Source of the DNA: Bacteroidota bacterium
GTDB taxonomy: Bacteria; Bacteroidota; Ignavibacteria; UBA10030
Length of the DNA stretch: 64,000 nucleotides
Direction of reading: 5' to 3'
NCBI GenBank assembly: GCA_025454835.1
Contig: JALONQ010000004.1
Coordinates: 47,144 to 111,143 of the forward strand
A program made the position numbers and the translations under genes. The notes beneath the pieces are model-generated. The model made no database searches and was not told the DNA's origin. It saw nothing but the letters and a program-made list of their open reading frames with translations. Of this stretch, positions 19,308 to 29,180 are shown piece after piece. Numbering within the stretch: the stretch's first letter is position 1; each line of letters starts with the position of its first letter.

Positions 19308-20879
19308 TTGAAGACCATTCTCGTGCTTGTCCTCGCTGCTGCCAGTCTACACGGCCAGTCGTTCGATCCTGCCGCCCGCGCAGGATATGAATCGATCAAG
19401 GCCACCGACCTGAAGAAGCACGTCTTGATCCTCGCATCCGACAGCCTTGAAGGTCGTGAGACAGCGGAACCTGGCCAGCGGAAAGCCGCTGCCTACATTG
19501 CTTCGCACTTTGGGCGTCTCGGTCTGAAGCCCGTGGGCAGTCATGGCGGCTATCTCCAACCGTTCGAGGTCGAGGTGACGAAAGTGGATCCATCCCGCTC
19601 CAGCCTCGTCGTCAACGCCGACGAAGCGTGGAAACAGCCGTGGGGGGAGGAGTACTTGACGATGTCGATGAAGGATACAACTGTGACCTCGTCGATCGTC
19701 TTCGTCGGTTACGTCGACACACGCATTGCCCCGGAAACTCGCCCGAAGGTGGCCGGGAGGATCGTGGTGTCGCTTCTTGGAACGCGGCAACAGGCCACCG
19801 ACACCAGCGCCAACGCTCCGATGATGAGGATGTTCGCTTCTCGTCGCGACTCTGGCGTCGCCGTCGTCCTTTCGATCGCCGACGACACCGGCCGGACGAG
19901 CTTCAGCGCCGTCTACGAAATGCTCTCGGGCATCGGCATGGACAAGGGTCAGATGCGGCTCAAGGATGCGGCCCCGGGCAATCCACGCATGGTGCAGCAG
20001 CAGGTTCGCGGACTCCTGTCGGCCGGCGTGGCCGACCGCCTGCTTCGGGCGGCGGGCGCTTCGTTGTCCGAACTCCGGTCGCGCGCGGCGCGTGAAGAGA
20101 ATTTCCAACCGGTCTTCCTCGATAAGATCGCTGTCACGGTCCGCAACGCCGTCATCCGCGAGACACGACCGACCGAGAATGTCGTGGGCCTCCTCGAAGG
20201 CTCGGACCCGGTCCTCAAGAACGAGATCGTCGTCTTCACTGGTCATTACGACCACATCGGCACGACGAGGTCGGGCGTGATCTACTACGGCGCCGACGAC
20301 GACGCCTCGGGCACGGCAGCCGTGATGGAGGTCGCGGAGGCTTTCGTCGCCAATCCCGTCAAGCCGAAGCGGAGCCTTCTGTTCATGGCGGTCACTGGCG
20401 AAGAAAAAGGGCTGTTGGGCTCGACGTACTACGTCAACCATCCGCTCTTCCCGCTCGAGAAGACCGTCGCCAACCTCAATTCCGACATGCTCGGAAGGAT
20501 GGATACCAAGTACGAGCCGAAGAACGAGCCCAACTACGTGTACGTGATCGGTTCCGACAAGATCAGTCCGGAACTTGACAGCCTGATGAAAGCGGCCAAC
20601 GAGCAGACGGTCGGGATCTATCTCGACTACACCTACAACGACGAGAACGACCCGAATCAGTTCTACCGACGGAGCGACCACTACAACTTCGCGAAGAACG
20701 GTATCCCGGTCGTCTTCTTCTTCACCGGGACCCATGCGGACTATCACCAGCCGACCGACACGCCCGACAAGCTCCTCTACGACCGCATGTCGTCGATCAC
20801 CCGTCTGATCTACGCGACCGGCTGGAGTGTCGCGCAGAAACAGGGCGGTCTGAATCGCAAGTCGGCTTCGGGATCGTGA
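19308..20879 (+). CDS. Secreted M28-family zinc aminopeptidase
   Basis: This 523-residue protein has a signal peptide (MKTILVLVLAAASLHGQ). The start is TTG at 19308, well supported by AAGGAG 7 bases upstream. Metal ligands typical of M28 are present: TGHYDHIG, GADDDASGTAAVMEVAEAF, VTGEEKGLLGS and the late ligand in ADYHQPTDT. A PA-like insert (about residues 100-250) precedes the catalytic half. It releases N-terminal residues from peptides in the periplasm or outside. Its stop overlaps the birA start (GTGA). Confidence 0.92.
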   Translation: MKTILVLVLAAASLHGQSFDPAARAGYESIKATDLKKHVLILASDSLEGRETAEPGQRKAAAYIASHFGRLGLKPVGSHGGYLQPFEVEVTKVDPSRSSLVVNADEAWKQPWGEEYLTMSMKDTTVTSSIVFVGYVDTRIAPETRPKVAGRIVVSLLGTRQQATDTSANAPMMRMFASRRDSGVAVVLSIADDTGRTSFSAVYEMLSGIGMDKGQMRLKDAAPGNPRMVQQQVRGLLSAGVADRLLRAAGASLSELRSRAAREENFQPVFLDKIAVTVRNAVIRETRPTENVVGLLEGSDPVLKNEIVVFTGHYDHIGTTRSGVIYYGADDDASGTAAVMEVAEAFVANPVKPKRSLLFMAVTGEEKGLLGSTYYVNHPLFPLEKTVANLNSDMLGRMDTKYEPKNEPNYVYVIGSDKISPELDSLMKAANEQTVGIYLDYTYNDENDPNQFYRRSDHYNFAKNGIPVVFFFTGTHADYHQPTDTPDKLLYDRMSSITRLIYATGWSVAQKQGGLNRKSASGS

Positions 20880-21664
20880 ACCGTCCGCTCGACAAAGCGT
20901 CACTGCTCGACGGACTGACGACGCGACTCTTCGGCCGCAAGCTGTTCGTCTTCGCCGAGATCGATTCGACCAACGCCTGCGCCCGTGCCCTGGCGGATAT
21001 CGGCAATCCGATCGGCACGGTGGTCATCGCCGACCATCAGACCGCAGGACGCGGACGACTGGGCCGCCGATGGGAGGCCGAACCTCGAACCAATGTGCTG
21101 CTCTCCGTTCTGCTCGGATCGGGGGCGGAGTTCCCGATCTGGCGATGGACGTATCTGCTCTCCGAAGCGACGGTGAGGGCTGTGCAGCAGTCGACCGGTC
21201 TTTCGGTGGAGACAAAATGGCCCAACGATCTGCTCATCGACGGGAAGAAATGCTGCGGGATCTTGCTTGAAACGGCGGGAACCGTTGACAAACCGTTCTG
21301 TCTTGGGGGGATCGGACTCAACGTGAACCAGAGCCGCTTTGCGGGAGACCTCGAAGATCGGGCGACCTCGTTGCGGCTCGCGACAGGGGTCGAGCACGAC
21401 CGAAAGCAGATCTTTCAAGCTTTGATGGACAGTATCGAGGACCTGTATGACCGGGCCTCGCAGGATGGTGGCCGTTCCATGCTTGAGTCCTGGACCCAAC
21501 GCTGCATCACGTTCGGACGCCCGGTGATCGTTCGCGGTGCCGGCATGAACCTCGAAGGTACCGCCGTCGGCCTCAGCGACGACGGCGGCCTCGTGGTCCG
21601 CCACGGAGCTCGCTCGACGACCGTCTATGCCGGTGATGTGACCATCTCCGACCCGACCTCGTGA
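20876..21664 (+). CDS. birA: Biotin--[acetyl-CoA-carboxylase] ligase
   Basis: This 262-residue monofunctional biotin protein ligase activates biotin with ATP and attaches it to carboxylase carrier lysines. Motifs seen: STNACARALAD, the biotinoyl-AMP loop AGRGRLGRRW and the KWPNDLLIDGKKCCGILLE segment. No N-terminal helix-turn-helix is present, so it is not expected to repress transcription. GTG start at 20876 overlaps the M28 peptidase stop, and its own stop overlaps coaX, indicating a translationally coupled operon. Confidence 0.94.
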   Translation: MNRPLDKASLLDGLTTRLFGRKLFVFAEIDSTNACARALADIGNPIGTVVIADHQTAGRGRLGRRWEAEPRTNVLLSVLLGSGAEFPIWRWTYLLSEATVRAVQQSTGLSVETKWPNDLLIDGKKCCGILLETAGTVDKPFCLGGIGLNVNQSRFAGDLEDRATSLRLATGVEHDRKQIFQALMDSIEDLYDRASQDGGRSMLESWTQRCITFGRPVIVRGAGMNLEGTAVGLSDDGGLVVRHGARSTTVYAGDVTISDPTS

Positions 21665-22452
21665 CCGCCATGCTCCTTGCGATCGATATCGGCAACTCAC
21701 ACACCGTCGTTGGCGTCTTCGATGGCGAGCGTCTCGCCGCTGAATGGCGCGTCACCACGCACGACCTGCGTACCAGCGACGAGGTCGCCGTCTCTATCCG
21801 CTCTTTGCTGCGCGACGGCGGGTTCGACCTTGGACGCATCGACCGCGTCGGCATCGCCTCTGTCGTGCCGCCCCTCACCGGCTCCTACGAACGGATGGCG
21901 CGGACCGTCTTTCGACTCGAGCCCGTGCTCATCCACGGCAGCCTCGACATCGGATTTCGGATCTTGTACCACGACCCGACGGCCGTAGGAGCCGACCGCC
22001 TCTGCAATGCGATCGCTGGGTTCCGGAAATACGGCGGACCACTGGTCATCGTCGATTTCGGCACGGCCACGACGTACGACGTTGTCGGGGCGAACGGAGA
22101 CTACTGGGGCGGCGTGATCGCGCCGGGTGTCGAAACGTCCGCGGCGGACCTCCACCGTCGAGCGGCCAAGCTGCCACGAGTGGACCTGACGTTGCCGCCG
22201 GATGTCATCGGCCGCGACACCGTCGGAAGCATGCAGTCGGGCATCCTCTACGGCGCGATCGATGCGACGGAAGGAATGATCCGGCGGCTGACCACGGCCA
22301 TCATGGCTGAGGCCGGCACACCGCCGACCGTCATCGCCACCGGCGGATTCTCCGCCTTCCTTCAGCAACATTCCTCGTTGATCGCGCACCACGAGCCGTC
22401 GCTCGTCCTCGACGGCATCCGACTGATCTGCGACCGCATCTCTCAACGATGA
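21661..22452 (+). CDS. coaX: Type III pantothenate kinase
   Basis: CoaX (about 260 residues) catalyses the first step of CoA biosynthesis. It belongs to the acetate/sugar kinase fold: LLAIDIGNSHTVVGVFDGERL at the N-terminus, GADRLCNAIAGFRKYGGPLVIVDFGTATTYDVV in the middle, then GGVIAPGVETSAADLHRRAAKLP and VIATGGFSAFL. The GTG at 21661 overlaps the birA stop; an in-frame ATG at 21670 is an alternative and sits right at the conserved N-terminus. The pairing birA-coaX is common. Confidence 0.96.
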   Translation: MTAMLLAIDIGNSHTVVGVFDGERLAAEWRVTTHDLRTSDEVAVSIRSLLRDGGFDLGRIDRVGIASVVPPLTGSYERMARTVFRLEPVLIHGSLDIGFRILYHDPTAVGADRLCNAIAGFRKYGGPLVIVDFGTATTYDVVGANGDYWGGVIAPGVETSAADLHRRAAKLPRVDLTLPPDVIGRDTVGSMQSGILYGAIDATEGMIRRLTTAIMAEAGTPPTVIATGGFSAFLQQHSSLIAHHEPSLVLDGIRLICDRISQR

Positions 22453-22475
22453 GGGGTTCACACCCGTGAAAAGGC

Positions 22476-22500
22476 GAACGGCCCTTCATCGGGGCCGTTC
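22476..22500. terminator. Terminator hairpin after coaX
   Basis: GAACGGCCC (22476-22484) pairs with GGGCCGTTC (22492-22500) between convergent coaX and the response regulator; the plus-strand side continues ATGTTTCT. It probably serves both directions. Confidence 0.65.
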
Positions 22501-22526
22501 ATGTTTCTGCGGGGTCGTCCGTTCGC

Positions 22527-23264
22527 TCAGCGGCGTCGGGATTTCTTCGTCGATTCGAGAAGCTCCTCGATCCGCTCCAGATGAGAATGATGCGACGATG
22601 TGAAGGCGTACAGCTCAAGCAAGGTCCTCATCGACCCTTCGAGCAACCGCACTTCATGATGCATTCGCTGAATGAGGTCGCCGCAGGTTCCGCGGTCCCC
22701 TTCAGACAATTGTTGGGTCCGTTGTTGCAACAGATCGAGCCCGTTGTGCACCGACGCGAAGCCATCCATCAGAGACGGCTGCAGGTTCGTAACCACGGCA
22801 TGCAGTCGATCGGTCGCTTCCTTGTTCGCGGATGACTCCTGTTGTCGTTCCTTCTCCTCCTCTTCCATGGACCGCAGCCGACGACGTTCCAGCACCGACT
22901 GGATCGTAAGGCCCAGCCGCTGCAGATCCAGGGTCTCCTTGCGCACGTAGTCGTACACACCTGCTCGCAGAGACGCTGATTCGATCGTTCCACCGCCAGC
23001 CGCCGTTAGCATGATCACGGGGATACCGAGGGTACGTTCCTGGACCCATTCCGTCAACTCCAGGCCGTTGACGTTCGGCATGTCATAGTCGGTGATGATG
23101 AGGCTCGGGAGCGTTCCAGCCTGCTGGAGCAGGTCGATGGCCTCCTGACCGTCGCGGACGATCCGTGTGACATACCCAAATTGGTCGGTCAATTGCGAGG
23201 CGAGGATGCCCACCAACGCATCCTCGTCGTCGACCAGGAGGATATAAACTGGCTCTGTGTTCAT
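22527..23264 (-). CDS. Response regulator receiver protein with coiled-coil output, last gene of the nuo operon
   Basis: The product is 245 residues. A receiver domain (residues 1 to about 125) has VDDED, the phosphoacceptor Asp59 in ITDYDMPN and the Lys of VRKE. The second half is a long coiled coil (RRRLRSMEEEEKERQQESSANKEA...) ending in a basic tail with no recognisable DNA-binding or enzymatic domain. It starts 10 bases after the nuoN stop, so it is probably cotranscribed with complex I. No cognate kinase is adjacent. The output partner is unknown. Confidence 0.85.
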   Translation of the reverse strand: MNTEPVYILLVDDEDALVGILASQLTDQFGYVTRIVRDGQEAIDLLQQAGTLPSLIITDYDMPNVNGLELTEWVQERTLGIPVIMLTAAGGGTIESASLRAGVYDYVRKETLDLQRLGLTIQSVLERRRLRSMEEEEKERQQESSANKEATDRLHAVVTNLQPSLMDGFASVHNGLDLLQQRTQQLSEGDRGTCGDLIQRMHHEVRLLEGSMRTLLELYAFTSSHHSHLERIEELLESTKKSRRR

Positions 23265-23274
23265 GCGTTCCCTG

Positions 23275-24762
23275 TCACCGGATCCCAAAGAGCGCCACGG
23301 ACGCATGTGCCCAGTCGACGAGCGGAGCGAAGTAGACGCCGAGGACCAGCGTCGGTACGAGGAAGACCATCAAGAGGACGGTCTGTGCGCCGGTGAGCAC
23401 GACTGGAGCCGGAGCCGAGTCCGGATCGCGCAGATACATGTTGCGGATGACTCGCACGTAGTAGTACAGAGAGATGACGCTGTTCAGCGCACCGACGATC
23501 GCCAGCCAGATCCACTGGGCATCGAGCAGCGCCGAGAAGACATAGAGCTTACCGATGAACCCGGCCGTCGGAGGCAGTCCAGTCAACGAGATGAGAAAAA
23601 TGACGAGAGAGACGCCGACGAGCGGCGCGCGATGTCCGAGTCCCTTGTACGAATCGATATCCTCGCTGCCCGTCGCTCCAGCGACCAACATGACCAGGTA
23701 GAAGGCTCCAAGGTTCATGAACAGATAGACGACGAAGTAGATAAGCACCGCGGCGACGCCGTTCTGGCTGAAGACCGTCACGGCCATGAGCATGGTGCCC
23801 GCATGGGCGATGCTCGAATACGCCAGCAGACGCTTCAGGTTGTTCTGCCAGATGGCGACGATGTTGCCCAGCGTCATCGTCAGGACGGACATGATGGCAA
23901 TGAGCTTCGGCCACTCGAACGTCTGAACCACGGCCATGACATCGACGCCCAACGAAGGCGTGGCCGTGCTGACGAGGAACCTGATCATCAAGGCAAAACC
24001 CGCCGCCTTCGACGCCACCGAAAGGAAAGCCGTGACCGTGATGGGCGCCCCTTCGTAGACGTCGGGCGTCCAGAAGTGGAACGGCACCGCCGAGATCTTA
24101 TAGCCGAACCCGGCGAGGATCATGATGCTCGAGATCAGGAGCATCGGTGTGTGGGTCATCGCCTGTCCCTCGAGGGCAAGGCGGATACCGATGAGGTCGG
24201 TGGCGCCCGTGAGACCGTACAGCAGCGAGATCCCATAGAGCATGATGCCCGTCGATACGGCGCCGAACAGGATGTATTTGAGCGACGCCTCGCTTGAATC
24301 GCTCGCTTCCTTCGTGTAGCCCGACAGCACATACGACGAAAGACCGGTCAGCTCGAGCGCCAAGACGATCATCAGCAGGTTCGTCGCTCCGGCCATGAGG
24401 AACATGCCGAGCGTCGCCGACACCAGAAGAGCGGCGTACTCTCCCATCCGTCGGGCCGAGGCTTTGACCTCATCGGACCACAACGACATCAAGTAGATGA
24501 GGATCGCCGTCGCCGCCACGATCACCTTGAAGAAGACGGCGAAGGGGTCGACGACGATCATGAGATCGAATACCGGGCGGTTCAGGCCCGTCTGCTGGAA
24601 GGCCGTGACACCGGCCACGATCAGACCGAGGAGGCCGATGGTCCAAGGGATGCGGGGGCGCCCCTTGAAGATGACGTCGGCGAGAAGGACGGCGCAGAAC
24701 GTGACGACGAGGGCCGTCTCGGGGACGAAATACGTGAGGTTCTGCAGGACGGATTCAACCAT
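23275..24762 (-). CDS. nuoN: NADH-quinone oxidoreductase subunit N
   Basis: NuoN (495 residues, about 14 predicted membrane helices) is one of the three antiporter-like proton-pumping subunits of complex I. Typical features are MLYGISLLYGLTG, the HFWTPDVYEGAP loop with the conserved Lys/His residues of the antiporter fold, and LLAYSSIAHAGTMLM. Length is normal. It is separated from nuoM by 24 bases and followed by the response regulator. Confidence 0.97.
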   Translation of the reverse strand: MVESVLQNLTYFVPETALVVTFCAVLLADVIFKGRPRIPWTIGLLGLIVAGVTAFQQTGLNRPVFDLMIVVDPFAVFFKVIVAATAILIYLMSLWSDEVKASARRMGEYAALLVSATLGMFLMAGATNLLMIVLALELTGLSSYVLSGYTKEASDSSEASLKYILFGAVSTGIMLYGISLLYGLTGATDLIGIRLALEGQAMTHTPMLLISSIMILAGFGYKISAVPFHFWTPDVYEGAPITVTAFLSVASKAAGFALMIRFLVSTATPSLGVDVMAVVQTFEWPKLIAIMSVLTMTLGNIVAIWQNNLKRLLAYSSIAHAGTMLMAVTVFSQNGVAAVLIYFVVYLFMNLGAFYLVMLVAGATGSEDIDSYKGLGHRAPLVGVSLVIFLISLTGLPPTAGFIGKLYVFSALLDAQWIWLAIVGALNSVISLYYYVRVIRNMYLRDPDSAPAPVVLTGAQTVLLMVFLVPTLVLGVYFAPLVDWAHASVALFGIR

Positions 24763-24786
24763 GGAGCACCAGGGCCTCCCGGGCCG

Positions 24787-26391
24787 TCAGGGCAACATCG
24801 CGACCGCCGGCCCGGCAGCGCGGACGATCTCGATCAATTGGTTCATGGACGCGCTCATCGACGAGAGCAGCAAAGACGGATAGAGGCCGAGCGCGAGAAC
24901 GATGATGCCGAGCGGCACCAGGGCGGCAAGCTCGCGGCCGTCGATATCGGGCATCGCGCCCCACTTCTCGTTCTTCTGGCCGAGGAACACCCGCTGCAGC
25001 GTCCAGAGCATATAGGCCGCCGTGAGCACGATGCCGAGCGTCGAGGCGATCGTGATGATGCGGATCTGCTCGTTCTGGAAAGCGCCGAGGAACGAGAAGG
25101 CCTCGGAAATAAAACCGCTCAAGCCCGGCAGGCCGAGGGCGGCGAAGAAGGCCACCGTCATGACGCCCGTATACTTGGGCATCGTCAGCGCCAGGCCGCC
25201 GAACGCGTTGAGGTCGCGGGTGTGCGCCCGATCGTAGATGACGCCGACGATCAAGAAGAGCATGGCGGTGATGGTGCCGTGGTTGAACATCTGGAAGACG
25301 GCCCCCATCATTCCCTGCGTGTTCATGGCCGCCATGCCCAGCAGCACGATGCCCATGTGGCTGACGGACGAGTACGCGATGAGCTTCTTGAAGTCCTGCT
25401 GCGCCATCGCACACAGCGCACCGTAGACGATGTTGATGAACGCCAGAATGGCCAGCGGCACCACCCAAGCCTGCGCGATCTCCGGGAACATCGGATAGCA
25501 GATGCGGAGGATGCCGTATGTGCCCATCTTCAGAAGGACTCCGGCCAGGATCACGCTGATCGCCGTCGGGGCTTCGACGTGGGCATCAGGCAACCACGTG
25601 TGGAACGGGAAGATCGGCACCTTGATGGCGAAGCCAATGAACAACCCGAGATACGCCAGTTGTCGAAAGGCCGTTCCGGCCCCCGCGAGGAGCGATCCTT
25701 CGACGAAGTTCGCGGGGTCCATCATCGCCAGCATATTGAACGTATGCAATCGATCGCCGGTCGACGGATCGAGCACCGTCACGCTGAAGTAGAGGGCGAT
25801 CATCGCGAGCAACATGAGCACGCTACCGAGCAGCGTGTAGAGGAAGAACTTGATGGCCGCGTATTCCCGCCGCGGTCCGCCCCAGATCCCGATGAGGAAA
25901 TACATCGGCAGGAGCATGACTTCCCAGAACACGTAGAACAGGAAGAAGTCGAGCGCCACGAACACCCCCATCATGCCGGTGTCGAGGAGCAGCAGCATCG
26001 CCATGTAGCCCTTGAGCGCCTTGTCGATCTTCCACGAGGCGATGACCGCGATGAAGCTGATGAGCGCCGTCAGGAGGACCATCGGGAACGACAGTCCGTC
26101 GATGCCGAGGAAGTATTCGATCTGGATGCGTCCGACCCACGACGTGCTCGGAATGTCGATCCAGACCGCGCGCTCGACGAACTGCATCGACTCGGCATCA
26201 TTGATGCCGGCCAGATCGGGACGGAAGTTGAAGTAGACCATGATGGCCAGGACGACTTGCAGCCCCGTCACCGCCAGCGCGGTCCATTTGATGGTCTCAT
26301 CTGACCGTTTGGGCAGGACCAGCACGAGCAGCATGCCCAGGATCGGGAGGAAGGTCAGCCAGGTCAGGACGCCGATGCCGAAGAATGCCAT
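24787..26391 (-). CDS. nuoM: NADH-quinone oxidoreductase subunit M
   Basis: NuoM (534 residues) is an antiporter-like membrane subunit of complex I. It carries EYFLGIDGLSFPMVLLTALISF, the conserved Glu helix FFLFYVFWEVMLLPMYFLIG, KVPIFPFHTWLPDAHVEAPTAISVILAGVLLKMGTYG, and FKKLIAYSSVSHMGIV. All hallmark segments are intact. It lies 37 bases after nuoL on the same strand. Confidence 0.98.
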   Translation of the reverse strand: MAFFGIGVLTWLTFLPILGMLLVLVLPKRSDETIKWTALAVTGLQVVLAIMVYFNFRPDLAGINDAESMQFVERAVWIDIPSTSWVGRIQIEYFLGIDGLSFPMVLLTALISFIAVIASWKIDKALKGYMAMLLLLDTGMMGVFVALDFFLFYVFWEVMLLPMYFLIGIWGGPRREYAAIKFFLYTLLGSVLMLLAMIALYFSVTVLDPSTGDRLHTFNMLAMMDPANFVEGSLLAGAGTAFRQLAYLGLFIGFAIKVPIFPFHTWLPDAHVEAPTAISVILAGVLLKMGTYGILRICYPMFPEIAQAWVVPLAILAFINIVYGALCAMAQQDFKKLIAYSSVSHMGIVLLGMAAMNTQGMMGAVFQMFNHGTITAMLFLIVGVIYDRAHTRDLNAFGGLALTMPKYTGVMTVAFFAALGLPGLSGFISEAFSFLGAFQNEQIRIITIASTLGIVLTAAYMLWTLQRVFLGQKNEKWGAMPDIDGRELAALVPLGIIVLALGLYPSLLLSSMSASMNQLIEIVRAAGPAVAMLP

Positions 26392-26428
26392 GTGTTTCCG
26401 CTCCTAAGAAAGCCCTTGAAAGTCCCGC

Positions 26429-28693
26429 TCAGTTGAACCAGAGGAAGAAGACCATGACGCCGAGCAGGACGAACGCCAGATAGGTCTGCACTTTGCCAGT
26501 TTGGATGCGACGTGTGACGATGCCGGTGAATCCGGCGAAGGTCGCCACGAGATTCACCAGGCCGTCGACGATCGTATTGTCGAACCCGCCGACGCCGACA
26601 TAGAACATGAAGAAACTCAGGCCCGCCGTACCGAGGCCGAGCAGCCCGTACCACAACAACTGTCCAAACGTCGGGTCGGCCGGGGCCAGGGACGAGGCCA
26701 GCACCCATCCGGCATAGACCGAAACGAGGCCCGTCACGAGCAGGTACGCGATCGACCCGAAGGTCCCACCCTCCCACGCATCATTCTTCCCCAGGGTGAC
26801 CCCCATCGTCCACCGCGCCACCCCGTTCACGATCCCGTCGACCACGGTCTCGTCGAACCATCGGTACGCGCGCGTCACCGCCAACGTGCCGTTGATCACC
26901 GTTGCGTCGTACAGCTCGTCGAAGTACCATTTGTTCACGAGGAACGTATGCAACGGCTTCAACCGGGCCACGACGGCATCGGCGTTGATACGCTTCCAAT
27001 AGAAGACGACGAACGCCAGCACGATCCCCGTGCTCGCCATGATGAGCGAGAGGACCATCGCCGGACCGTGCACATGATGGCTCGTTTCGGCCCACACTTC
27101 GTTCGTGGCAGCTGCCGCCGAGGCCGGCACGACCGTTTCGGGCCGCGGCATCGCCTCGGTGAACCATCCCTCGGCCGAGAACGGATTGAACGAGCCGGTC
27201 CAGACGGCGAAGACCGACAGGGCGGCGAACACGATGAGCGGGACCGTCATGACCTTGGGCGACTCATGGATCGCCGCCAGGCGGTGCTCGTCCGCCGGCT
27301 TACCGAAGAACGTGAGGATCACGAGCCGGAACATGTAGAACGCCGTCAGCCCCGCGACGAAGAATGCCACGATGGGAATGATCGCATGGCCCGTGAGATC
27401 TCCGAACGCCAGCGTGCCCGCCAGGATCTCGTCCTTGCTGAGGAAGCCCGAGGTGAGGGGAATGCCGGAGATCGCAAGCGTGTAGATCAGGAACGTCCAG
27501 AACGTAACGGGCATCTTCGTTCGAAGGCCGCCCATGTTCCGGATGTCCTGCGGGTCGGTGTGATGGTCATGCGCGTGGTGGAGCGCATGATGCATCGCAT
27601 GGATGACCGATCCCGACCCGAGGAACAGTCCGGCTTTGAACATCGCGTGTGTCGACAGATGGAAGAACCCGGCCGTATAGGCGCCGACGCCGAGGCCCAT
27701 GACCATGTAGCCCAGTTGGCTGACGGTCGAATAGGCCAGCACCTTCTTGATGTCGTTCTGAGCGATGGCGATCGTGGCGGCGATGAACGCCGTGGCGGCC
27801 CCGATGTAGGCGATGAACATCAGGGCATCGGCCGTCAACATCGCAAACGTGCGCGTCACGAGGTAGACGCCGGCCGCGACCATCGTGGCCGCATGGATCA
27901 GGGCGCTGACGGGCGTCGGGCCTTCCATGGCGTCGGGGAGCCAGACGTGCAGCGGGAACTGCGCGCTCTTGCCGACGGCGCCGCAGAAGACCAAGATGCC
28001 GGCCGCCGTCAACCATGCTTCCGATCCCATGGGGATCTGGCCGGCACGGATGGCGGCGAAGATCGGGTCGAACGTGAACGTGTGGTAGGTCGCGTACAGA
28101 ATCAGGATGCCGATGAACATGCCGACGTCGCCGACGCGGTTGACGATGAACGCCTTCTTGGCGGCGTCGGAGGCCGACCGCTTCTCGAACCAGTGACCGA
28201 TGAGGAGGTACGACGAAAGGCCGACGAGCTCCCACGACACATACATCATGAAGAAGTTGTTCGTAAGAACGATGCCGAGCATCGAGAACGTAAAGATGCC
28301 GAGGTAGGCGAAGTATCGGCCATACCGGACGTCGCCCTGCATGTAACCGATCGAGAACAAGTGGACCAGCGACGACACGATCATGACAACCACCAGCATG
28401 ATCGCGCTCAGGTTGTCGACCATGATGCCGAGCTGGATCGTCAGGGGGCCGACCCCTGGGACGTTGCCGAAATCGACCCAGGGCAGGTTCGCTTGAATGA
28501 CCTCGTCATGGAATGCGGTCAGCTTCGTGATCGCGATAGCGAGCGCCGTGGCGAGGGCCGTGAAGGCGATCGCCGTCCCGAGCCAGTCTCCTTGCCGCGG
28601 GAAGCGTCGACTGAAGAAGATGAGGATGACGAAGCTCGCCAGCGGCAACAGGAGCGTTGCCAGCGATAAGGAAAGAAGGGTTTCTGGATTCAT
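26429..28693 (-). CDS. nuoL: NADH-quinone oxidoreductase subunit L
   Basis: NuoL (754 residues) is the distal proton-pumping subunit, with the long C-terminal lateral helix region. Recognised segments: NNFFMMYVSWELVGLSSYLLIG, FPLHVWLPDAMEGPTPVSALIHAATMVAAGVYLV and KKVLAYSTVSQLGYMVMGLG. A His-rich loop (ALHHAHDHHTDPQD) follows the GSGSVIHAMHH motif. The protein is longer than E. coli NuoL (613) mainly through its C-terminal part. ATG at 28693. Confidence 0.98.
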   Translation of the reverse strand: MNPETLLSLSLATLLLPLASFVILIFFSRRFPRQGDWLGTAIAFTALATALAIAITKLTAFHDEVIQANLPWVDFGNVPGVGPLTIQLGIMVDNLSAIMLVVVMIVSSLVHLFSIGYMQGDVRYGRYFAYLGIFTFSMLGIVLTNNFFMMYVSWELVGLSSYLLIGHWFEKRSASDAAKKAFIVNRVGDVGMFIGILILYATYHTFTFDPIFAAIRAGQIPMGSEAWLTAAGILVFCGAVGKSAQFPLHVWLPDAMEGPTPVSALIHAATMVAAGVYLVTRTFAMLTADALMFIAYIGAATAFIAATIAIAQNDIKKVLAYSTVSQLGYMVMGLGVGAYTAGFFHLSTHAMFKAGLFLGSGSVIHAMHHALHHAHDHHTDPQDIRNMGGLRTKMPVTFWTFLIYTLAISGIPLTSGFLSKDEILAGTLAFGDLTGHAIIPIVAFFVAGLTAFYMFRLVILTFFGKPADEHRLAAIHESPKVMTVPLIVFAALSVFAVWTGSFNPFSAEGWFTEAMPRPETVVPASAAAATNEVWAETSHHVHGPAMVLSLIMASTGIVLAFVVFYWKRINADAVVARLKPLHTFLVNKWYFDELYDATVINGTLAVTRAYRWFDETVVDGIVNGVARWTMGVTLGKNDAWEGGTFGSIAYLLVTGLVSVYAGWVLASSLAPADPTFGQLLWYGLLGLGTAGLSFFMFYVGVGGFDNTIVDGLVNLVATFAGFTGIVTRRIQTGKVQTYLAFVLLGVMVFFLWFN

Positions 28694-28819
28694 CAGAGTC
28701 GTCTAACTCAGGGGTCGTAGCGTCTTGTTGACATCAGCCTCTCAACTCGCGATTCGCTTCGCTCATCGCTCACTCGAGGCTTTCATCCCGACATCAGCAA
28801 TTCGAGATCCGAGATCGGA

Positions 28820-29152
28820 TCAGTCTTTCAACCGATTGATCTCGTCCACGTTCACCGTATGGAAATTCTGGTAGATGTTCAGCACGATCGCCAGCGCGAT
28901 CGCCGCCTCCGCGGCCGCCAGGACGATAATGAAGAGCGTGATCACCTGTCCGTCGAATGTGCCAACGGCATACCGGCCGAAGGCCACGAAATTCAAGCCT
29001 GCGGCGTTGAGCACCAGCTCGATCCCCATCAGGACCATGATGGCGTTCCGGCGTGTCAGGATCGCATAAGTTCCGAGCATGAACAGCGCGGCGCTGATGA
29101 GCAGGACGTGCGTCAGGCCGGGGTTCTGGAACCACACGAGAATATCATTCAT
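28820..29152 (-). CDS. nuoK: NADH-quinone oxidoreductase subunit K
   Basis: NuoK (110 residues, three helices) is part of the membrane arm adjacent to the quinone site. MGIELVLNAAGLNFVAF and ITLFIIVLAAAEAAIALAIVLNIYQ contain the two conserved buried glutamates. I use the ATG at 29152 (MNDILVWF); longer reading frames run into the intergenic repeat. A 126-base spacer separates it from nuoL. Confidence 0.96.
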   Translation of the reverse strand: MNDILVWFQNPGLTHVLLISAALFMLGTYAILTRRNAIMVLMGIELVLNAAGLNFVAFGRYAVGTFDGQVITLFIIVLAAAEAAIALAIVLNIYQNFHTVNVDEINRLKD

Positions 29153-29180
29153 CGAACAACCTTTCCGAACGAAGGGCAAA

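Noticed and set aside
23257..24297. 346-residue plus-strand frame opposite nuoN
   Set aside because: Highly charged shadow translation without start-site or domain support.
24838..26304. 488-residue open frame opposite nuoM
   Set aside because: Same shadow-frame composition; nuoM on the minus strand is unambiguous.
26501..28669. 722-residue open frame on the plus strand opposite nuoL
   Set aside because: The composition (Arg/Asp/Glu/His-rich, no hydrophobic core) is typical of a shadow frame. nuoL occupies the other strand with all family motifs.
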